A DNA stretch of 59,086 bases from Solirubrobacteraceae bacterium. GTDB lineage: Bacteria > Actinomycetota > Thermoleophilia > Solirubrobacterales > Solirubrobacteraceae. The DNA is taken from positions 1 to 59,086 of the forward strand of contig JAUYGN010000149.1 in NCBI GenBank assembly GCA_030690545.1, given 5' to 3'. Positions 1 to 9,538 of the stretch are shown here, one piece after another; the first letter of the stretch is position 1; each line of letters starts with the position of its first letter. The notes under the pieces were generated by a model. It saw only the letters and a program-made list of their open reading frames with translations. It made no database searches and was not told the origin of the DNA. The position numbers were made by a program, and so were the translations under genes.

Positions 1-2
1 CG

Positions 3-170
<168 letters not shown>

Positions 171-178
171 GACGACGA

Positions 179-1642
179 TTGACGGCTGACCCCCCGTCCC
201 GGCGCGGACGCTGGCCGCGCCGCTTGCTGCGCGGCGCGCGCACGCGCATCCTCGCCGCCTTCCTCGTGCTGCTCGCCGCTTCGACGGCCGTCTCGACGGT
301 CGCCCTGCGCGAGATCCTCGAGGCACGCGCGAACGAGCGGGTCGAGCGATACCTCGAGCAGGAGGTCGAGGAGTTTCGCCGGCTCGCACGGGAGGGCAAC
401 AATCCGCTGACCGGCGAGCCGTTCGGCAACGACGTCAAGGCGATCTTCGACGTCTACTTCCAGCGCAACGTGCCGTCGGCGGGCGAGGCGGTGTTCACGT
501 TCGTCGACGGCGCCCCCGATCAGCGCTCCTTCACCGACGCCCGCGCGGAGCTCTTCACGGCCATCCGCGAGCTCGGTGCGGTGACCGCCGCGACGCGCGG
601 GGACATCACGCTGCCCGACGGCGCCGACGTGCGCTACCTGGCGGTTCCGGTGGTCGTCGGAGACCGCCGGCGCGGCACGTTCGTCGTGACCCATGACCTG
701 CGCAACGAGGCCCGCGAGGTCGACGAGGCGTCCCAGGTCGCGGCCGGCGTCTCGCTCGCCGTGCTGCTGCTCGCCTCGCTGCTGGCCTTCGTCGTCGCCG
801 GGCGCGTGCTCGCGCCGCTGCGCCAGCTGACGGACACCGCGCGCTCGATCAGCGAGACCGACCTGACGCGCCGGATCGAGGTCGAGGGCAAGGACGAGCT
901 CGCCGAGATGGGGCGGACGTTCAACGCGATGCTCGATCGCCTGCAGGCCGCCTTCTCGATGCAGAAGGAGTTCGTCTCCGACGCCGGGCACGAGCTGCGC
1001 ACGCCGATCACGATCATCCGCGGCCACCTCGAGCTGCTCGGCGACGACCCCGACGAGCGCCGCGAGACCGTCGAGCTGCTCTGCGACGAGCTCGACCGGA
1101 TGTCGCGCTTCGTCGACGACCTGCTGCTGCTCGCCCAGGCCGAGCAGGCGGACTTCGTCCGCATCGGCGACGTCGACCTCGACGCGCTGACCGAGGAGCT
1201 GATGGCCAAGGCCTCCGCGCTCGCCCCGCGCGACTGGCGGCTGGCGCGGATCGGCGTCGGCCGCCTGCAGGCCGATCGCCAGCGGCTCACGCAGGCGGTC
1301 ATGCAGCTCGCGCAGAACGCCGTCCAGCACACCGCCGACGGCGACGTGATCGAGCTCGGCAGCGCGCTGCAGGACGGGCACGCGCGCCTGTGGGTCAGCG
1401 ATGCCGGTCCCGGCGTGCCGGCGGGCGAGCGGGAGCGGATCTTCGACCGCTTCGCGCGCGGCTCCGGCGCGCGGCGCTCGCAGGGCGCCGGGCTCGGCCT
1501 GGCGATCGTGCGCGCGATCGCCGAGGCGCACGGCGGCCGCGTCGAGCTCGAGCAGACGCCACCGGGCAGCGGCGCGACGTTCAGCGTCACGATCCCATCC
1601 GAACCCGCGCCGCAGGCATTGCAGGAGGTATCGACGCCATGA
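179..1642 (+). CDS. sensor histidine kinase (HAMP, HisKA, HATPase)
   Basis: A 487-residue membrane sensor kinase that autophosphorylates on His and passes phosphate to the regulator encoded next. Visible in order: a basic N-terminus, TM1 about residues 24-44, an extracytoplasmic sensor region of about 140 residues, TM2 about 188-209, a HAMP linker, and the HisKA H-box with HELRTPIT (His271). The ATPase follows, with an N-box containing Asn380, the G1 motif DAGPG near 408, the F-box IFDRF and the G2 motif GAGLGLAIV. The TTG start gives the natural N-terminus, with Arg residues before TM1. The stop overlaps the regulator start by 4 bases. The ligand cannot be deduced. The cation-binding-like acidic tail encoded just upstream is a possible hint only. 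Confidence 0.93.
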   Translation: MTADPPSRRGRWPRRLLRGARTRILAAFLVLLAASTAVSTVALREILEARANERVERYLEQEVEEFRRLAREGNNPLTGEPFGNDVKAIFDVYFQRNVPSAGEAVFTFVDGAPDQRSFTDARAELFTAIRELGAVTAATRGDITLPDGADVRYLAVPVVVGDRRRGTFVVTHDLRNEAREVDEASQVAAGVSLAVLLLASLLAFVVAGRVLAPLRQLTDTARSISETDLTRRIEVEGKDELAEMGRTFNAMLDRLQAAFSMQKEFVSDAGHELRTPITIIRGHLELLGDDPDERRETVELLCDELDRMSRFVDDLLLLAQAEQADFVRIGDVDLDALTEELMAKASALAPRDWRLARIGVGRLQADRQRLTQAVMQLAQNAVQHTADGDVIELGSALQDGHARLWVSDAGPGVPAGERERIFDRFARGSGARRSQGAGLGLAIVRAIAEAHGGRVELEQTPPGSGATFSVTIPSEPAPQALQEVSTP

Positions 1643-2307
1643 ACCGGATCTTGATCGCCGAGGACGAGCCGCGGCTGGCCGCCTTCCTCGAGAAGGGGCT
1701 GCGCTCCAACGGCTTCGTGACGACGACGGTCGGCGACGGCGCAAAGGCCGCGATGCTCGCCGACGACGAGGACTTCGACCTGCTCGTGCTCGACCTCGGG
1801 CTGCCGGTGAAGGACGGCCTCAGCGTGCTGCGCGAGCTACGCGCCGGGGGACAGCGCATGCCGGTGATCATCCTCAGCGCGCGCGACGACGTGCGCGACA
1901 AGGTCAGCGGACTGGAGTTCGGCGCCGACGACTACGTCACGAAGCCGTTTCGCTTCGAGGAGCTGCTGGCGCGCGTGCGCGTGCGGCTGCGCAGCGAGGG
2001 CATCGCCGAGCCGACGGTGCTGCGCTCGGGCGACCTGACGCTCGACCTGCGCACGCGCCGCGCGAGCGTCGGCACCAGCAGCATCGAGCTGTCGGCGCGC
2101 GAGTTCACGATGCTCGAGGTCTTCATGCGCCACAGCGACCAGGTGCTCAGCCGCGAGCAGCTGCTGTCGCACGTCTGGGGCTATGACTACGACCCCGGCT
2201 CCAACGTCGTCGACGTCTACGTCGGGTACCTGCGCAAGAAGCTCGGCCGCCAGCGGATCGAGACCGTGCGCGGGATGGGCTACCTGATGGTCGCCGCGCC
2301 GCAGTAG
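1639..2307 (+). CDS. OmpR/PhoB-family response regulator
   Basis: A 222-residue DNA-binding response regulator, partner of the preceding kinase (ATGA overlap at 1639-1642). An AGGAGG ribosome site at 1623-1628 fixes the ATG start. The receiver domain shows the acidic pocket (EDE near residue 8-10), the phosphorylated Asp52 in LVLDLGLP, and the conserved Lys102 in DYVTKPF. The C-terminal winged helix (about 130-220) ends with the family hallmark RGMGYLM. The direct repeats in front of the htrA operon at 8.25-8.30 kb are the kind of site this family binds, but a link between them is only inference. Confidence 0.95.
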   Translation: MNRILIAEDEPRLAAFLEKGLRSNGFVTTTVGDGAKAAMLADDEDFDLLVLDLGLPVKDGLSVLRELRAGGQRMPVIILSARDDVRDKVSGLEFGADDYVTKPFRFEELLARVRVRLRSEGIAEPTVLRSGDLTLDLRTRRASVGTSSIELSAREFTMLEVFMRHSDQVLSREQLLSHVWGYDYDPGSNVVDVYVGYLRKKLGRQRIETVRGMGYLMVAAPQ

Positions 2308-2350
2308 CGATCGCGCCAAGCCGCCGGTCAACGGTGCCTGCCGCAAGCCG

Positions 2351-2397
2351 GGGTGTGGCGGATGAGCCTCGGCGGGCGAGGATGATCCGCCACACCC
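2351..2397 (+). repeat. dispersed palindromic repeat, copy 1
   Basis: A 47-base near-perfect palindrome. Outer arms GGGTGTGGCGGAT and ATCCGCCACACCC enclose inner arms CCTCG and CGAGG around a short loop. A second copy with the same outer and inner arms lies at 26535-26591. A degenerate relative follows directly here (GTCGCGG at 2405-2411 paired with CCGCGAC at 2456-2462, with a GGCGAGGAcGATCCG core). It sits between the response regulator and a GNAT gene, so it may end transcription. Presence at two unrelated intergenic loci suggests a REP-like family. Confidence 0.75.
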
Positions 2398-2484
2398 CCG
2401 CTACGTCGCGGTTGACGCGCGGCGATCTCGTCGCGGCGCGGCAGGCGAGGACGATCCGCGACCCCGCCGCTACCGTGGGGCGCG

Positions 2485-2970
2485 ATGACCCGACACGGGA
2501 CCGCACGCGCATGGCTCGCCGGACCCGAGGAGGCCGAGTCGATCGCGGCGCTGCTCGTCGCCTTCCGCGACCACCTCGGCGGCGACTGGCCGTCGGCCAA
2601 CGCCTTCCTGGCCTCCGTCGAGCGGCTGCTGGAGGACCGCGACACGGAGTTCCTGCTCGCGAGCCCCGGCGACGACGCGCCGCCCGCCGGCGTGTTGCAG
2701 CTGCGCTTTCGCCTCAGCCTCTGGAAGGCCGCGCCCGACGCCTGGGTCGAGGACCTCTTCGTGCGCGAGGACGCGCGCCGCGCGGGCGTCGCCGGCGCGC
2801 TCCTGACGTCGGCGATCGAGCGGGCGGCGCAGCGCGGCGCCCGCCGCGTCGAGCTGGACTGCAACGAGGACAACGCGGCCGCGCTCGCGCTCTACGAGCG
2901 CCACGGCTTCTCGCCGCGCTCGAAGGGCGGCGACGGGCGCGACCTGTTCCTCGGCCGCCCGCTCGCGTAG
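2485..2970 (+). CDS. GNAT-family N-acetyltransferase
   Basis: A 161-residue single-domain acetyl-CoA-dependent acyltransferase. The central strand and the CoA pyrophosphate loop are seen in VEDLFVREDARRAGVAGAL (family signature Q/RxxGxG/A), and the C-terminal part has the usual DCNEDNAAALALYERHGF motif, where Asn and Tyr contact substrate and CoA. The substrate cannot be read from sequence. It is monocistronic, preceded by the palindromic repeat and followed by the convergent end of the VWA/MoxR operon. Confidence 0.85.
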   Translation: MTRHGTARAWLAGPEEAESIAALLVAFRDHLGGDWPSANAFLASVERLLEDRDTEFLLASPGDDAPPAGVLQLRFRLSLWKAAPDAWVEDLFVREDARRAGVAGALLTSAIERAAQRGARRVELDCNEDNAAALALYERHGFSPRSKGGDGRDLFLGRPLA

Positions 2971-3011
2971 CGCGACCGCCCGTCCCGCGCGAGCCCGCGC
3001 GAGCCCGCGCG

Positions 3012-3953
3012 CTACGGCAGGCGCCCGCCGAGCCGCAGCGAGCTGACGAGCGCGGCGCCGAGCAGCAGCAGCGCGCCGCCCGCGAACAGCACGGTGACCT
3101 CGCGCTGCTCGGGCTTCGTGCCGATCTGCGAGCCGAGCCGGTCGTAGACGGCGTCGAGCTCGTCGGCGTCCTCGGCGCGGAACGCCTGCCCGCCGGACTC
3201 GGTCGCGATCCGCTGCAGCGCCTCGGGGTCGGGCGGCACGTTGAGCGTGCGACCGCCGAGCGTGATCGTGCCGTCGGGCGTGCCGAGCGCGACGGTGTAG
3301 ATCGGCACGCGCAGGCGCCGGGCCTCGGCGGCGACGAGGTCGGCGGCGGCGCCGTCGGTCGCCGACCCGTCGGACAGCAGCACCATCGCCGCGGGCGGGC
3401 GCTCCTCGGCGGCCGTGCGGATCTTCAGGTCGTCGAGCGCGGTGCGCAGGCCGGCGCCGGTCGCCGTGCCGGAGATCGGCTGCAGCGTGGCGAGTGCCTC
3501 GCGCACGGCGTCGTGCTCCGTCGTCGGCGTCTGCAGCGTCTGCGCGACGTCGGAGAACGCCACCAGGCCGACCCGCAGCTCGTCGGGAACCTTCCCCAGG
3601 AAGCTCTCGGCGGCCTGGCGCGCGGCCTCCAGGCGCGTCGGACTGACGTCGGTCGCCGACATCGAGCGCGAGACGTCCGTCACGAGCACGACCGACGCCT
3701 CCTCGACGGCGACCTGGATCGTCCGCTCGGGCCGTGCGAGCGACAGTGCGAGCGCGGCGAGCGCGAGCGCGAACAGCGCGACCGGCAGGTGGCGGCGCCA
3801 CTGCGGCTCGCCGTCCGCGACCGCTGCCAGCGTGGAGAATGCGGTGAAGCGCACCGGGTAGCGCCGCCGGCGCCGCTGGGCGGCGGCGTGCGCGAGCAGC
3901 GCCAGCGGCACGACGGCCAGGCACAGCAGTGCGAGCGGCGTGCCGAAGCTCAT
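3012..3953 (-). CDS. VWA-domain membrane protein (BatA-like), distal copy
   Basis: A 313-residue protein with two N-terminal membrane segments (about residues 5-24 and 57-73), a von Willebrand A domain and a C-terminal membrane helix just before the end. The MIDAS metal site is visible as DVSRS at residues 93-97, with the later LLSDGS. It begins MSFGTPLALL, matching the MSFGQPLFLL start of the 5992-6951 protein, so the two are paralogues. Its ATG overlaps the DUF58 stop by 4 bases. VWA proteins next to MoxR ATPases are thought to be chaperoned or metal-loaded partners in envelope stress or maturation complexes; the exact client is unknown. Confidence 0.88.
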   Translation of the reverse strand: MSFGTPLALLCLAVVPLALLAHAAAQRRRRRYPVRFTAFSTLAAVADGEPQWRRHLPVALFALALAALALSLARPERTIQVAVEEASVVLVTDVSRSMSATDVSPTRLEAARQAAESFLGKVPDELRVGLVAFSDVAQTLQTPTTEHDAVREALATLQPISGTATGAGLRTALDDLKIRTAAEERPPAAMVLLSDGSATDGAAADLVAAEARRLRVPIYTVALGTPDGTITLGGRTLNVPPDPEALQRIATESGGQAFRAEDADELDAVYDRLGSQIGTKPEQREVTVLFAGGALLLLGAALVSSLRLGGRLP

Positions 3954-4858
3954 CGCAGCGCCCGTCCGAGCTCGCGCAGCCAGTCTCCGCCGGTCGACAG
4001 CACGACGTGCTGCGCGGCGGCCTTGCGCAGCTCGGCGGCGACGGCGCCGCGCTCGGCAGCCGCCGCGGCGGCGAAGCGCTCGCGCAGTCCGCGGCGCGAG
4101 GTGTCGACCTCGATCAGCCGCCCGCTCTCGGGATCGACGAGCGTCAGCCGCCCGACGGGCTCCAGGCGCTCCTCGCGCGGATCGCGGATCTCGACGGCGA
4201 GCAGGCGGTGACGGGCGCCGAGCGCGCGCATCGGCTTGCGCCAGTCCAGCTCGCCGCGGAAGTCCGACACGATCACGACGAGCCCCGGCTGGCGCGCGAG
4301 GCGCCCGGCCCGATGCAGCACCGGCCGCAGGCCGCGGTCGGCGGCGCCGTCGACCGCGACGCCCTCGGCGAGCAGCCGCCGCAGGCCGATCTTCGCGTGC
4401 GGCCCGCCGCGTGGCGGCAGCATCTTGTCCGGGCCGCCCGCCGTCAGCACCGCGAGCCGGCCGCCGTGGCGCGTCGCCGCGCGCCCGACGACCTGCGCGA
4501 CGCCCTCGGCGACGTCGGACTTCAGCCGCTCGGCGGTCCCGAACGCCATCGAGGCCGACAGGTCGAGCACGAGCCACGTCGTGAGGATGCGCTCGGGAAC
4601 CTGCAGGCGCACGTGGGCGACGCCGGTGCGCGCGCTGGCGGCGGGATCGAGCTGGCGCACGTCGTCGCCGAGCTGGTAGGGCCGCAGCTGGGCGAGCTCC
4701 GTGCCCTGGCCGACGCCCGGCGCCAGCCGGTCGCCCGGCAGCACGCCGGCACCGCGCCGCGCGAGCGACAGCGCGAGCGCGTCGACGAGCGCCGCCGGGA
4801 TGCGACCCGGTCCCTGACGCGCGGGCGGAACCCGCAGGGTGGCGGCCGAGGCGGGCAT
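3950..4858 (-). CDS. DUF58-domain protein
   Basis: A 302-residue soluble protein of the DUF58 family, a degenerate VWA-like fold that almost always accompanies MoxR ATPases. Typical landmarks are GTELAQLRPYQLGDDVRQLDPAASAR in the first third (the family motif around R-x-Y-x-x-G-D-D-x-R-x-I/L-D) and LVLDLSASM, which keeps a MIDAS-like DxSxS. It has no membrane segment. It lies between the MoxR gene (47 bases upstream) and a VWA gene (4-base overlap), as expected for a MoxR-DUF58-VWA operon. Confidence 0.88.
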   Translation of the reverse strand: MPASAATLRVPPARQGPGRIPAALVDALALSLARRGAGVLPGDRLAPGVGQGTELAQLRPYQLGDDVRQLDPAASARTGVAHVRLQVPERILTTWLVLDLSASMAFGTAERLKSDVAEGVAQVVGRAATRHGGRLAVLTAGGPDKMLPPRGGPHAKIGLRRLLAEGVAVDGAADRGLRPVLHRAGRLARQPGLVVIVSDFRGELDWRKPMRALGARHRLLAVEIRDPREERLEPVGRLTLVDPESGRLIEVDTSRRGLRERFAAAAAAERGAVAAELRKAAAQHVVLSTGGDWLRELGRALR

Positions 4859-4905
4859 CGCCTACCGGGACCGCGCGCCGTCGCTGGCCGAGATGGACGT
4901 GAGCA

Positions 4906-5961
<1,056 letters not shown>

Positions 5962-5991
5962 GGCGTTCGTCCTCGGATCGGTTCTTGAAGG

Positions 5992-6951
5992 TCAGACCAG
6001 CCTGCGAAACCACAACAGCGAGAGCAGCGCGCCGCCCGCCAGCAGCGCGAGCGCGCCGCCGGCGAAGGCGGCGGTGATCTCGCGCGGCTCGTCGCGGTAG
6101 CCGATCCGCGAGCCGAGCTCCTCGTAGACGTCGCTGAGGTCCTGCGCCGACTCGGCGGTGTAGGCGCGCCCGCCGGAGATCTCGGCGACCTCGCGGCTCT
6201 CGCGCGGGTCGGGCGGCACCGCACGCGTCTCGGTGCTGCCGTCGGCGTTCGTCACCTCGATCGTGCCCGTGGCGGTACCGAGCGTGACCGTGTAGATCGG
6301 GATCTTCAGGTCGCTCGCGCGGCGCGCGAGCTGCTGGGGCGGGCGGCCGCGAACGGACTTGCCGTCCGACAGCAGGACGATCGCCGACGGAGCGCGCACG
6401 CCGCTCTCGTCGGTCTGGCGCGCGAGCGCGCCCAGCGAGACGGCGAGCGCCTCGCCGGTCGCGGTGCCGCCGCTGGGCTCCAGGTCGGCGAGCGCGCCGC
6501 GGATCGCCGCGCGGTCGGTCGTCGGGCTCTCGACGAGCCGGGCGTTCGTGTTGAAGACGACGAGGCCGACGCGGACCGCGTCGGGCACCTGCTCGAGGAA
6601 CCGGTCGGCGGCGGCGCGCGCCGCCACGAGGCGGGTCGGCGGGACGTCGGTCGCCTGCATCGAGCCCGAGTAGTCGGTCGTCAGCATGATCGAGGCGCGC
6701 TCGACCGCGACGGCGACCGTCGTCTGCGGCTTGGCGAGCGCGACGACGAGCACGGTCAGCGCGATCGCGTAGGCGACGAGCGGGACGTGGCGCCGCCAGC
6801 CGGGCATGCGCGGCGCGACGGCCGCCATCAGCGCCGGGGCGGCGAACGCGGCGGCCGCGGCGCGGCGCGTGCGCTCGTGGCGCACGTACGTCGTCACCGC
6901 GAGCGGCACGAGCACGAGCGCGAGCAGGAAGAGTGGCTGTCCGAAGCTCAT
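5992..6951 (-). CDS. VWA-domain membrane protein (BatA-like), proximal copy
   Basis: A 319-residue paralogue of the 3012-3953 protein. It has an N-terminal membrane segment (about 5-22), a second at about 57-74, an intact MIDAS motif DYSGS at residues 93-97, and a C-terminal membrane helix near 298-316. It begins 24 bases after the htrA stop and 30 bases before the MoxR start, so it is the second gene of the operon. Having two similar BatA-type proteins around one MoxR suggests they form a heteromer or serve different clients. Confidence 0.9.
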   Translation of the reverse strand: MSFGQPLFLLALVLVPLAVTTYVRHERTRRAAAAAFAAPALMAAVAPRMPGWRRHVPLVAYAIALTVLVVALAKPQTTVAVAVERASIMLTTDYSGSMQATDVPPTRLVAARAAADRFLEQVPDAVRVGLVVFNTNARLVESPTTDRAAIRGALADLEPSGGTATGEALAVSLGALARQTDESGVRAPSAIVLLSDGKSVRGRPPQQLARRASDLKIPIYTVTLGTATGTIEVTNADGSTETRAVPPDPRESREVAEISGGRAYTAESAQDLSDVYEELGSRIGYRDEPREITAAFAGGALALLAGGALLSLLWFRRLV

Positions 6952-6975
6952 GGGCGGTGTTCGTCTCGAACGAGG

Positions 6976-8223
6976 CTAGGGTCCGGGCGACAGCGGGCCT
7001 GTGATGCTCTCCGGGCGGGTGCCGAGCGTCACGCGCAGCGTCTGCTCCGAGCCGGCGCGGCGAACCTCGATCTCGATCCTGTCGCCGGGATTGCGCCCTT
7101 CGATCGCGGCGCTGATGTCCTCGGGCCGCGTGACCTCCCGGCCGGCGACGCTGCGCACGACGTCGCCGACCCGCACCCCACTGGAATCGGCCGGGCCGCC
7201 GGCGACGACGTCGGCGACCTGCGCGCCCCGGCCGACGGTGCTCGGCGCGCTCGTGATGCCGAGGTACGGACGCGTGATCCTGCCGCCGCTGCGCAGTCGC
7301 GGCACGACCTGACGCACGGTGTTGGAGGGCACCGCGAAGCCGATGCCGACGTTGCCGCCGCCCGCGCCGGCGGTCGCGATCTGCGAGTTGACGCCGATCA
7401 CCCGGCCGGCCGCGTCGAGCAGCGGGCCGCCCGAGTTGCCGGGGTTGATCGGCGCGTCGGTCTGGATCACCTTCTCGATCGAGAAGCCGTTGGGCGCCCT
7501 GATCGCGCTTCCGTCGACGGCGGATACGATGCCCGCCGTCAGCGTCCGGTCCAGCCCGAGCGGGAAGCCGATCGCGACCGCGAGGTCACCGACCTGGACA
7601 CGGTCGGAGTCGGCCAGCGCCAGCGGCGTGATGTTGCGGGCGTTGCCGGCGTCGACGCGCAGCACGGCGAGGTCCGACGAGGCGTCGGTGCCCATCACCT
7701 CGGCATCGACGCCGTCGCCCTTGTCCTCGAAGCGCACCTGCACCCGGTTCGATCCCGCGACGACATGCGCGTTCGTGACGATCGTCCCGTCGGAGTCGAT
7801 CAAAAAGCCCGTACCGCTCGCGGTCCCGACGCCCTCCCGGGAGCGCACGTAGACGACGCTCGGGCTCGCGCTCTCGTAGATCTCGCGCAGCGTGCGCGAG
7901 CGCGCGTCGGGCTCGACGGCGCCGGGCGCCGCGGGCAGCGCCGCGACCGACCCGCCCCGGTCGTCGTCGCGGTTGAGCAGGTTGCCGGCGAGGATGCCGC
8001 CGCCGATCAGCACGAACGCGAGCAGCAGGCCGATCACGATCGACGGCAGGATCGGACGCCCGGAACCGCCGCCGGGGGCGGGCGGCTCGGGCGGCTCGCC
8101 GTCCGTCGGCGGCTGCACCGCGGTGCGCGGCGCGAGCCACTGGGTGTGCTCGTCCTCCTCGCGCGGGTCGGTCCACAGGCGCCCCGACCCGGCGCTGCGG
8201 CCGGGCGTCTGGTCGTCGTTCAT
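6976..8223 (-). CDS. HtrA/DegP-type membrane-anchored serine protease with PDZ domain
   Basis: A 415-residue trypsin-like envelope protease. A cytoplasmic N-terminus of about 55 residues is followed by one membrane helix (about 58-78), a protease domain with His153 (TNAHVV), Asp184 (SSDLAVL) and Ser264 (GNSGGP), and a C-terminal PDZ domain ending with the usual R-R-A-G strand. It degrades or refolds damaged exported proteins. I chose the ATG at 8221-8223, which has GGAAG just upstream; a TTG three codons earlier is possible. It is the first gene of the htrA-VWA-MoxR-DUF58-VWA operon, so protein quality control and the MoxR/VWA machine are probably co-induced. Confidence 0.93.
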   Translation of the reverse strand: MNDDQTPGRSAGSGRLWTDPREEDEHTQWLAPRTAVQPPTDGEPPEPPAPGGGSGRPILPSIVIGLLLAFVLIGGGILAGNLLNRDDDRGGSVAALPAAPGAVEPDARSRTLREIYESASPSVVYVRSREGVGTASGTGFLIDSDGTIVTNAHVVAGSNRVQVRFEDKGDGVDAEVMGTDASSDLAVLRVDAGNARNITPLALADSDRVQVGDLAVAIGFPLGLDRTLTAGIVSAVDGSAIRAPNGFSIEKVIQTDAPINPGNSGGPLLDAAGRVIGVNSQIATAGAGGGNVGIGFAVPSNTVRQVVPRLRSGGRITRPYLGITSAPSTVGRGAQVADVVAGGPADSSGVRVGDVVRSVAGREVTRPEDISAAIEGRNPGDRIEIEVRRAGSEQTLRVTLGTRPESITGPLSPGP

Positions 8224-8245
8224 GTCTTCCAAGGTAGGACGAGGA

Positions 8246-8294
8246 TGTCAACACTGCGTAAGTTGAGCGCCGTCCTGCGTAAGACGGGCGTAAG
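8246..8294 (-). promoter_or_regulatory. htrA operon control region with three phased direct repeats
   Basis: On the plus strand GCGTAAG occurs at 8256-8262, 8277-8283 and 8288-8294. Offsets are 21 and 11 bases, about two and one helical turns, so all copies face one side of the DNA. On the transcribed (minus) orientation these read CTTACGC and lie directly upstream of a TTGACA (8251-8246). Tandem repeats with 11-base phasing next to a -35 region are typical binding sites for OmpR/PhoB-type regulators. No convincing -10 element is visible at normal spacing. Confidence 0.55.
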
Positions 8295-8394
8295 AGCGGG
8301 GACCGATCGCCTGGCCCCCGACTCGATGCGCGAGTGGCCGCGCGCCGAGCTCAGCGCAGCGACTCCGCCCTCGGGTGCCTGGCGTTCAGCCACA

Positions 8395-8757
8395 TCACGA
8401 GCCACCGGGGACCGGCGCGAACGCCATCAGCTCGACGCGGTGGCCCGCCGGGCAGCGCACGAACGCCCGCGGCGAGCCCCAGTACTCCGTGCGCGGCTGC
8501 GGGTCGAAATCCGCCGCGCGCAGTGCGTCGAGCGTCGCCTCGTGGTCGCCGACGACGACGGCGACGTGCCCCTCGCGCGGGACCTGCGGCTCGTCGACGA
8601 GGAGCAGGTGGATCTGCGTGGCGCCGGCCTGCACCCAGCTGGCGCGTGCCGCGAGCGCGTCGGGCACGGCGACCTGCTCGAAGCCCAGCAGCGCCCAGAA
8701 GCGCAGGCAGGCCTCGACGTCGGCCTCGCGTACCTCGATCCCGACATGGGCGATCAT
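8395..8757 (-). CDS. VOC-family (glyoxalase/bleomycin-resistance fold) protein
   Basis: A 120-residue single-module VOC protein. The N-terminal MIAHVGIEVREADVEACLRF and the C-terminal strand with GHRVELMAF are the paired betaalphabetabetabeta units that place metal ligands (His4 and the late Glu). These folds act as lyases, dioxygenases or drug-binding proteins; the reaction is not inferable. It is the last gene of a three-gene minus-strand operon with the metallo-hydrolase (4-base overlap) and the HAD gene. Confidence 0.8.
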   Translation of the reverse strand: MIAHVGIEVREADVEACLRFWALLGFEQVAVPDALAARASWVQAGATQIHLLLVDEPQVPREGHVAVVVGDHEATLDALRAADFDPQPRTEYWGSPRAFVRCPAGHRVELMAFAPVPGGS

Positions 8758-9527
8758 GCCGATGCTCGTACCCGCTCGACGTTCTGTTCATGGATCGCGC
8801 GCTGCGCCGCGCCGCGCCGGGCCATCGGCAGCTCGGCGTCGGGCAGCTTGGCGAGGTAGTTGACGTCCTCGCGCAGGATCGCCGCCGCGCGCGCCCCGTC
8901 GAGCACGACGCCGTGGCCCGGCACGACGTGGGCGGCGGCGTCGACGAGCGGCTCCAGCCGGCGCAGCGTCGCGAGGTACGCGTCGCGCGAGCCGCCCTCG
9001 GCGATCGCCGGCACCTCGACCGGGGAGACGTAGTCGCCGGCGACGAGCACCCGCGCCCAGCCGACCCAGACGGCCATCCCGTCGGCGGTGTGGCCGTCGG
9101 TTGGATGCAGCTCGAGCTCGCCGTCGCCGATCTCGCAGTGGCCGGGCACCGGCAGCGCCTGGACCTGGCCGAGCGACAGCGGCGTCGCGCGGTCGACGTA
9201 GTGCTCGTCGTCGAAGGCGCGCAGCTCGCGCGCCGCAACGCCCGGATCGGCCGTCAGGCGGGCGGCGGTCGTCTCGCAGACGCCGAGCGCGGCGCCGGGG
9301 AAGGCGAGCCGGCCGAGCAGGTGGTCCCAGTCGCCGTGCGTCGCCAGCAGGCCGCTGAGGGTGAAGCCCGCATGCTCGAGGATCGCCGGCAGCACCTCGA
9401 GCTCGTCGGGGAAGATCGGGGAGTCGATCACGAAGCACTCGTCGCCGTTGCGCACGATCGTGCACGTCGTCTGCCAGACGCGGCTCGTCGCGACGAGCAC
9501 GTCGGAGTGCAGGCCGACGACCCGCAC
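8754..9527 (-). CDS. metallo-beta-lactamase-fold hydrolase with an altered metal motif
   Basis: A 257-residue MBL-fold protein. The usual HxHxDH metal motif is present as THGDWDH, so the second histidine is replaced by Asp. Later ligands look kept: GHC near the middle, PTDGHTADGMAVW, LVAGDYVSP and PGHG. I start at a GTG at 9525-9527, preceded by AGGCGGTG and 11 bases after the HAD gene stop; the frame stays open further upstream but inside that gene. Likely a mono- or dinuclear metal hydrolase on a small thioester or ester, but the substrate is unknown. Confidence 0.82.
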   Translation of the reverse strand: MRVVGLHSDVLVATSRVWQTTCTIVRNGDECFVIDSPIFPDELEVLPAILEHAGFTLSGLLATHGDWDHLLGRLAFPGAALGVCETTAARLTADPGVAARELRAFDDEHYVDRATPLSLGQVQALPVPGHCEIGDGELELHPTDGHTADGMAVWVGWARVLVAGDYVSPVEVPAIAEGGSRDAYLATLRRLEPLVDAAAHVVPGHGVVLDGARAAAILREDVNYLAKLPDAELPMARRGAAQRAIHEQNVERVRASA

Positions 9528-9538
9528 TAGGACACCGC

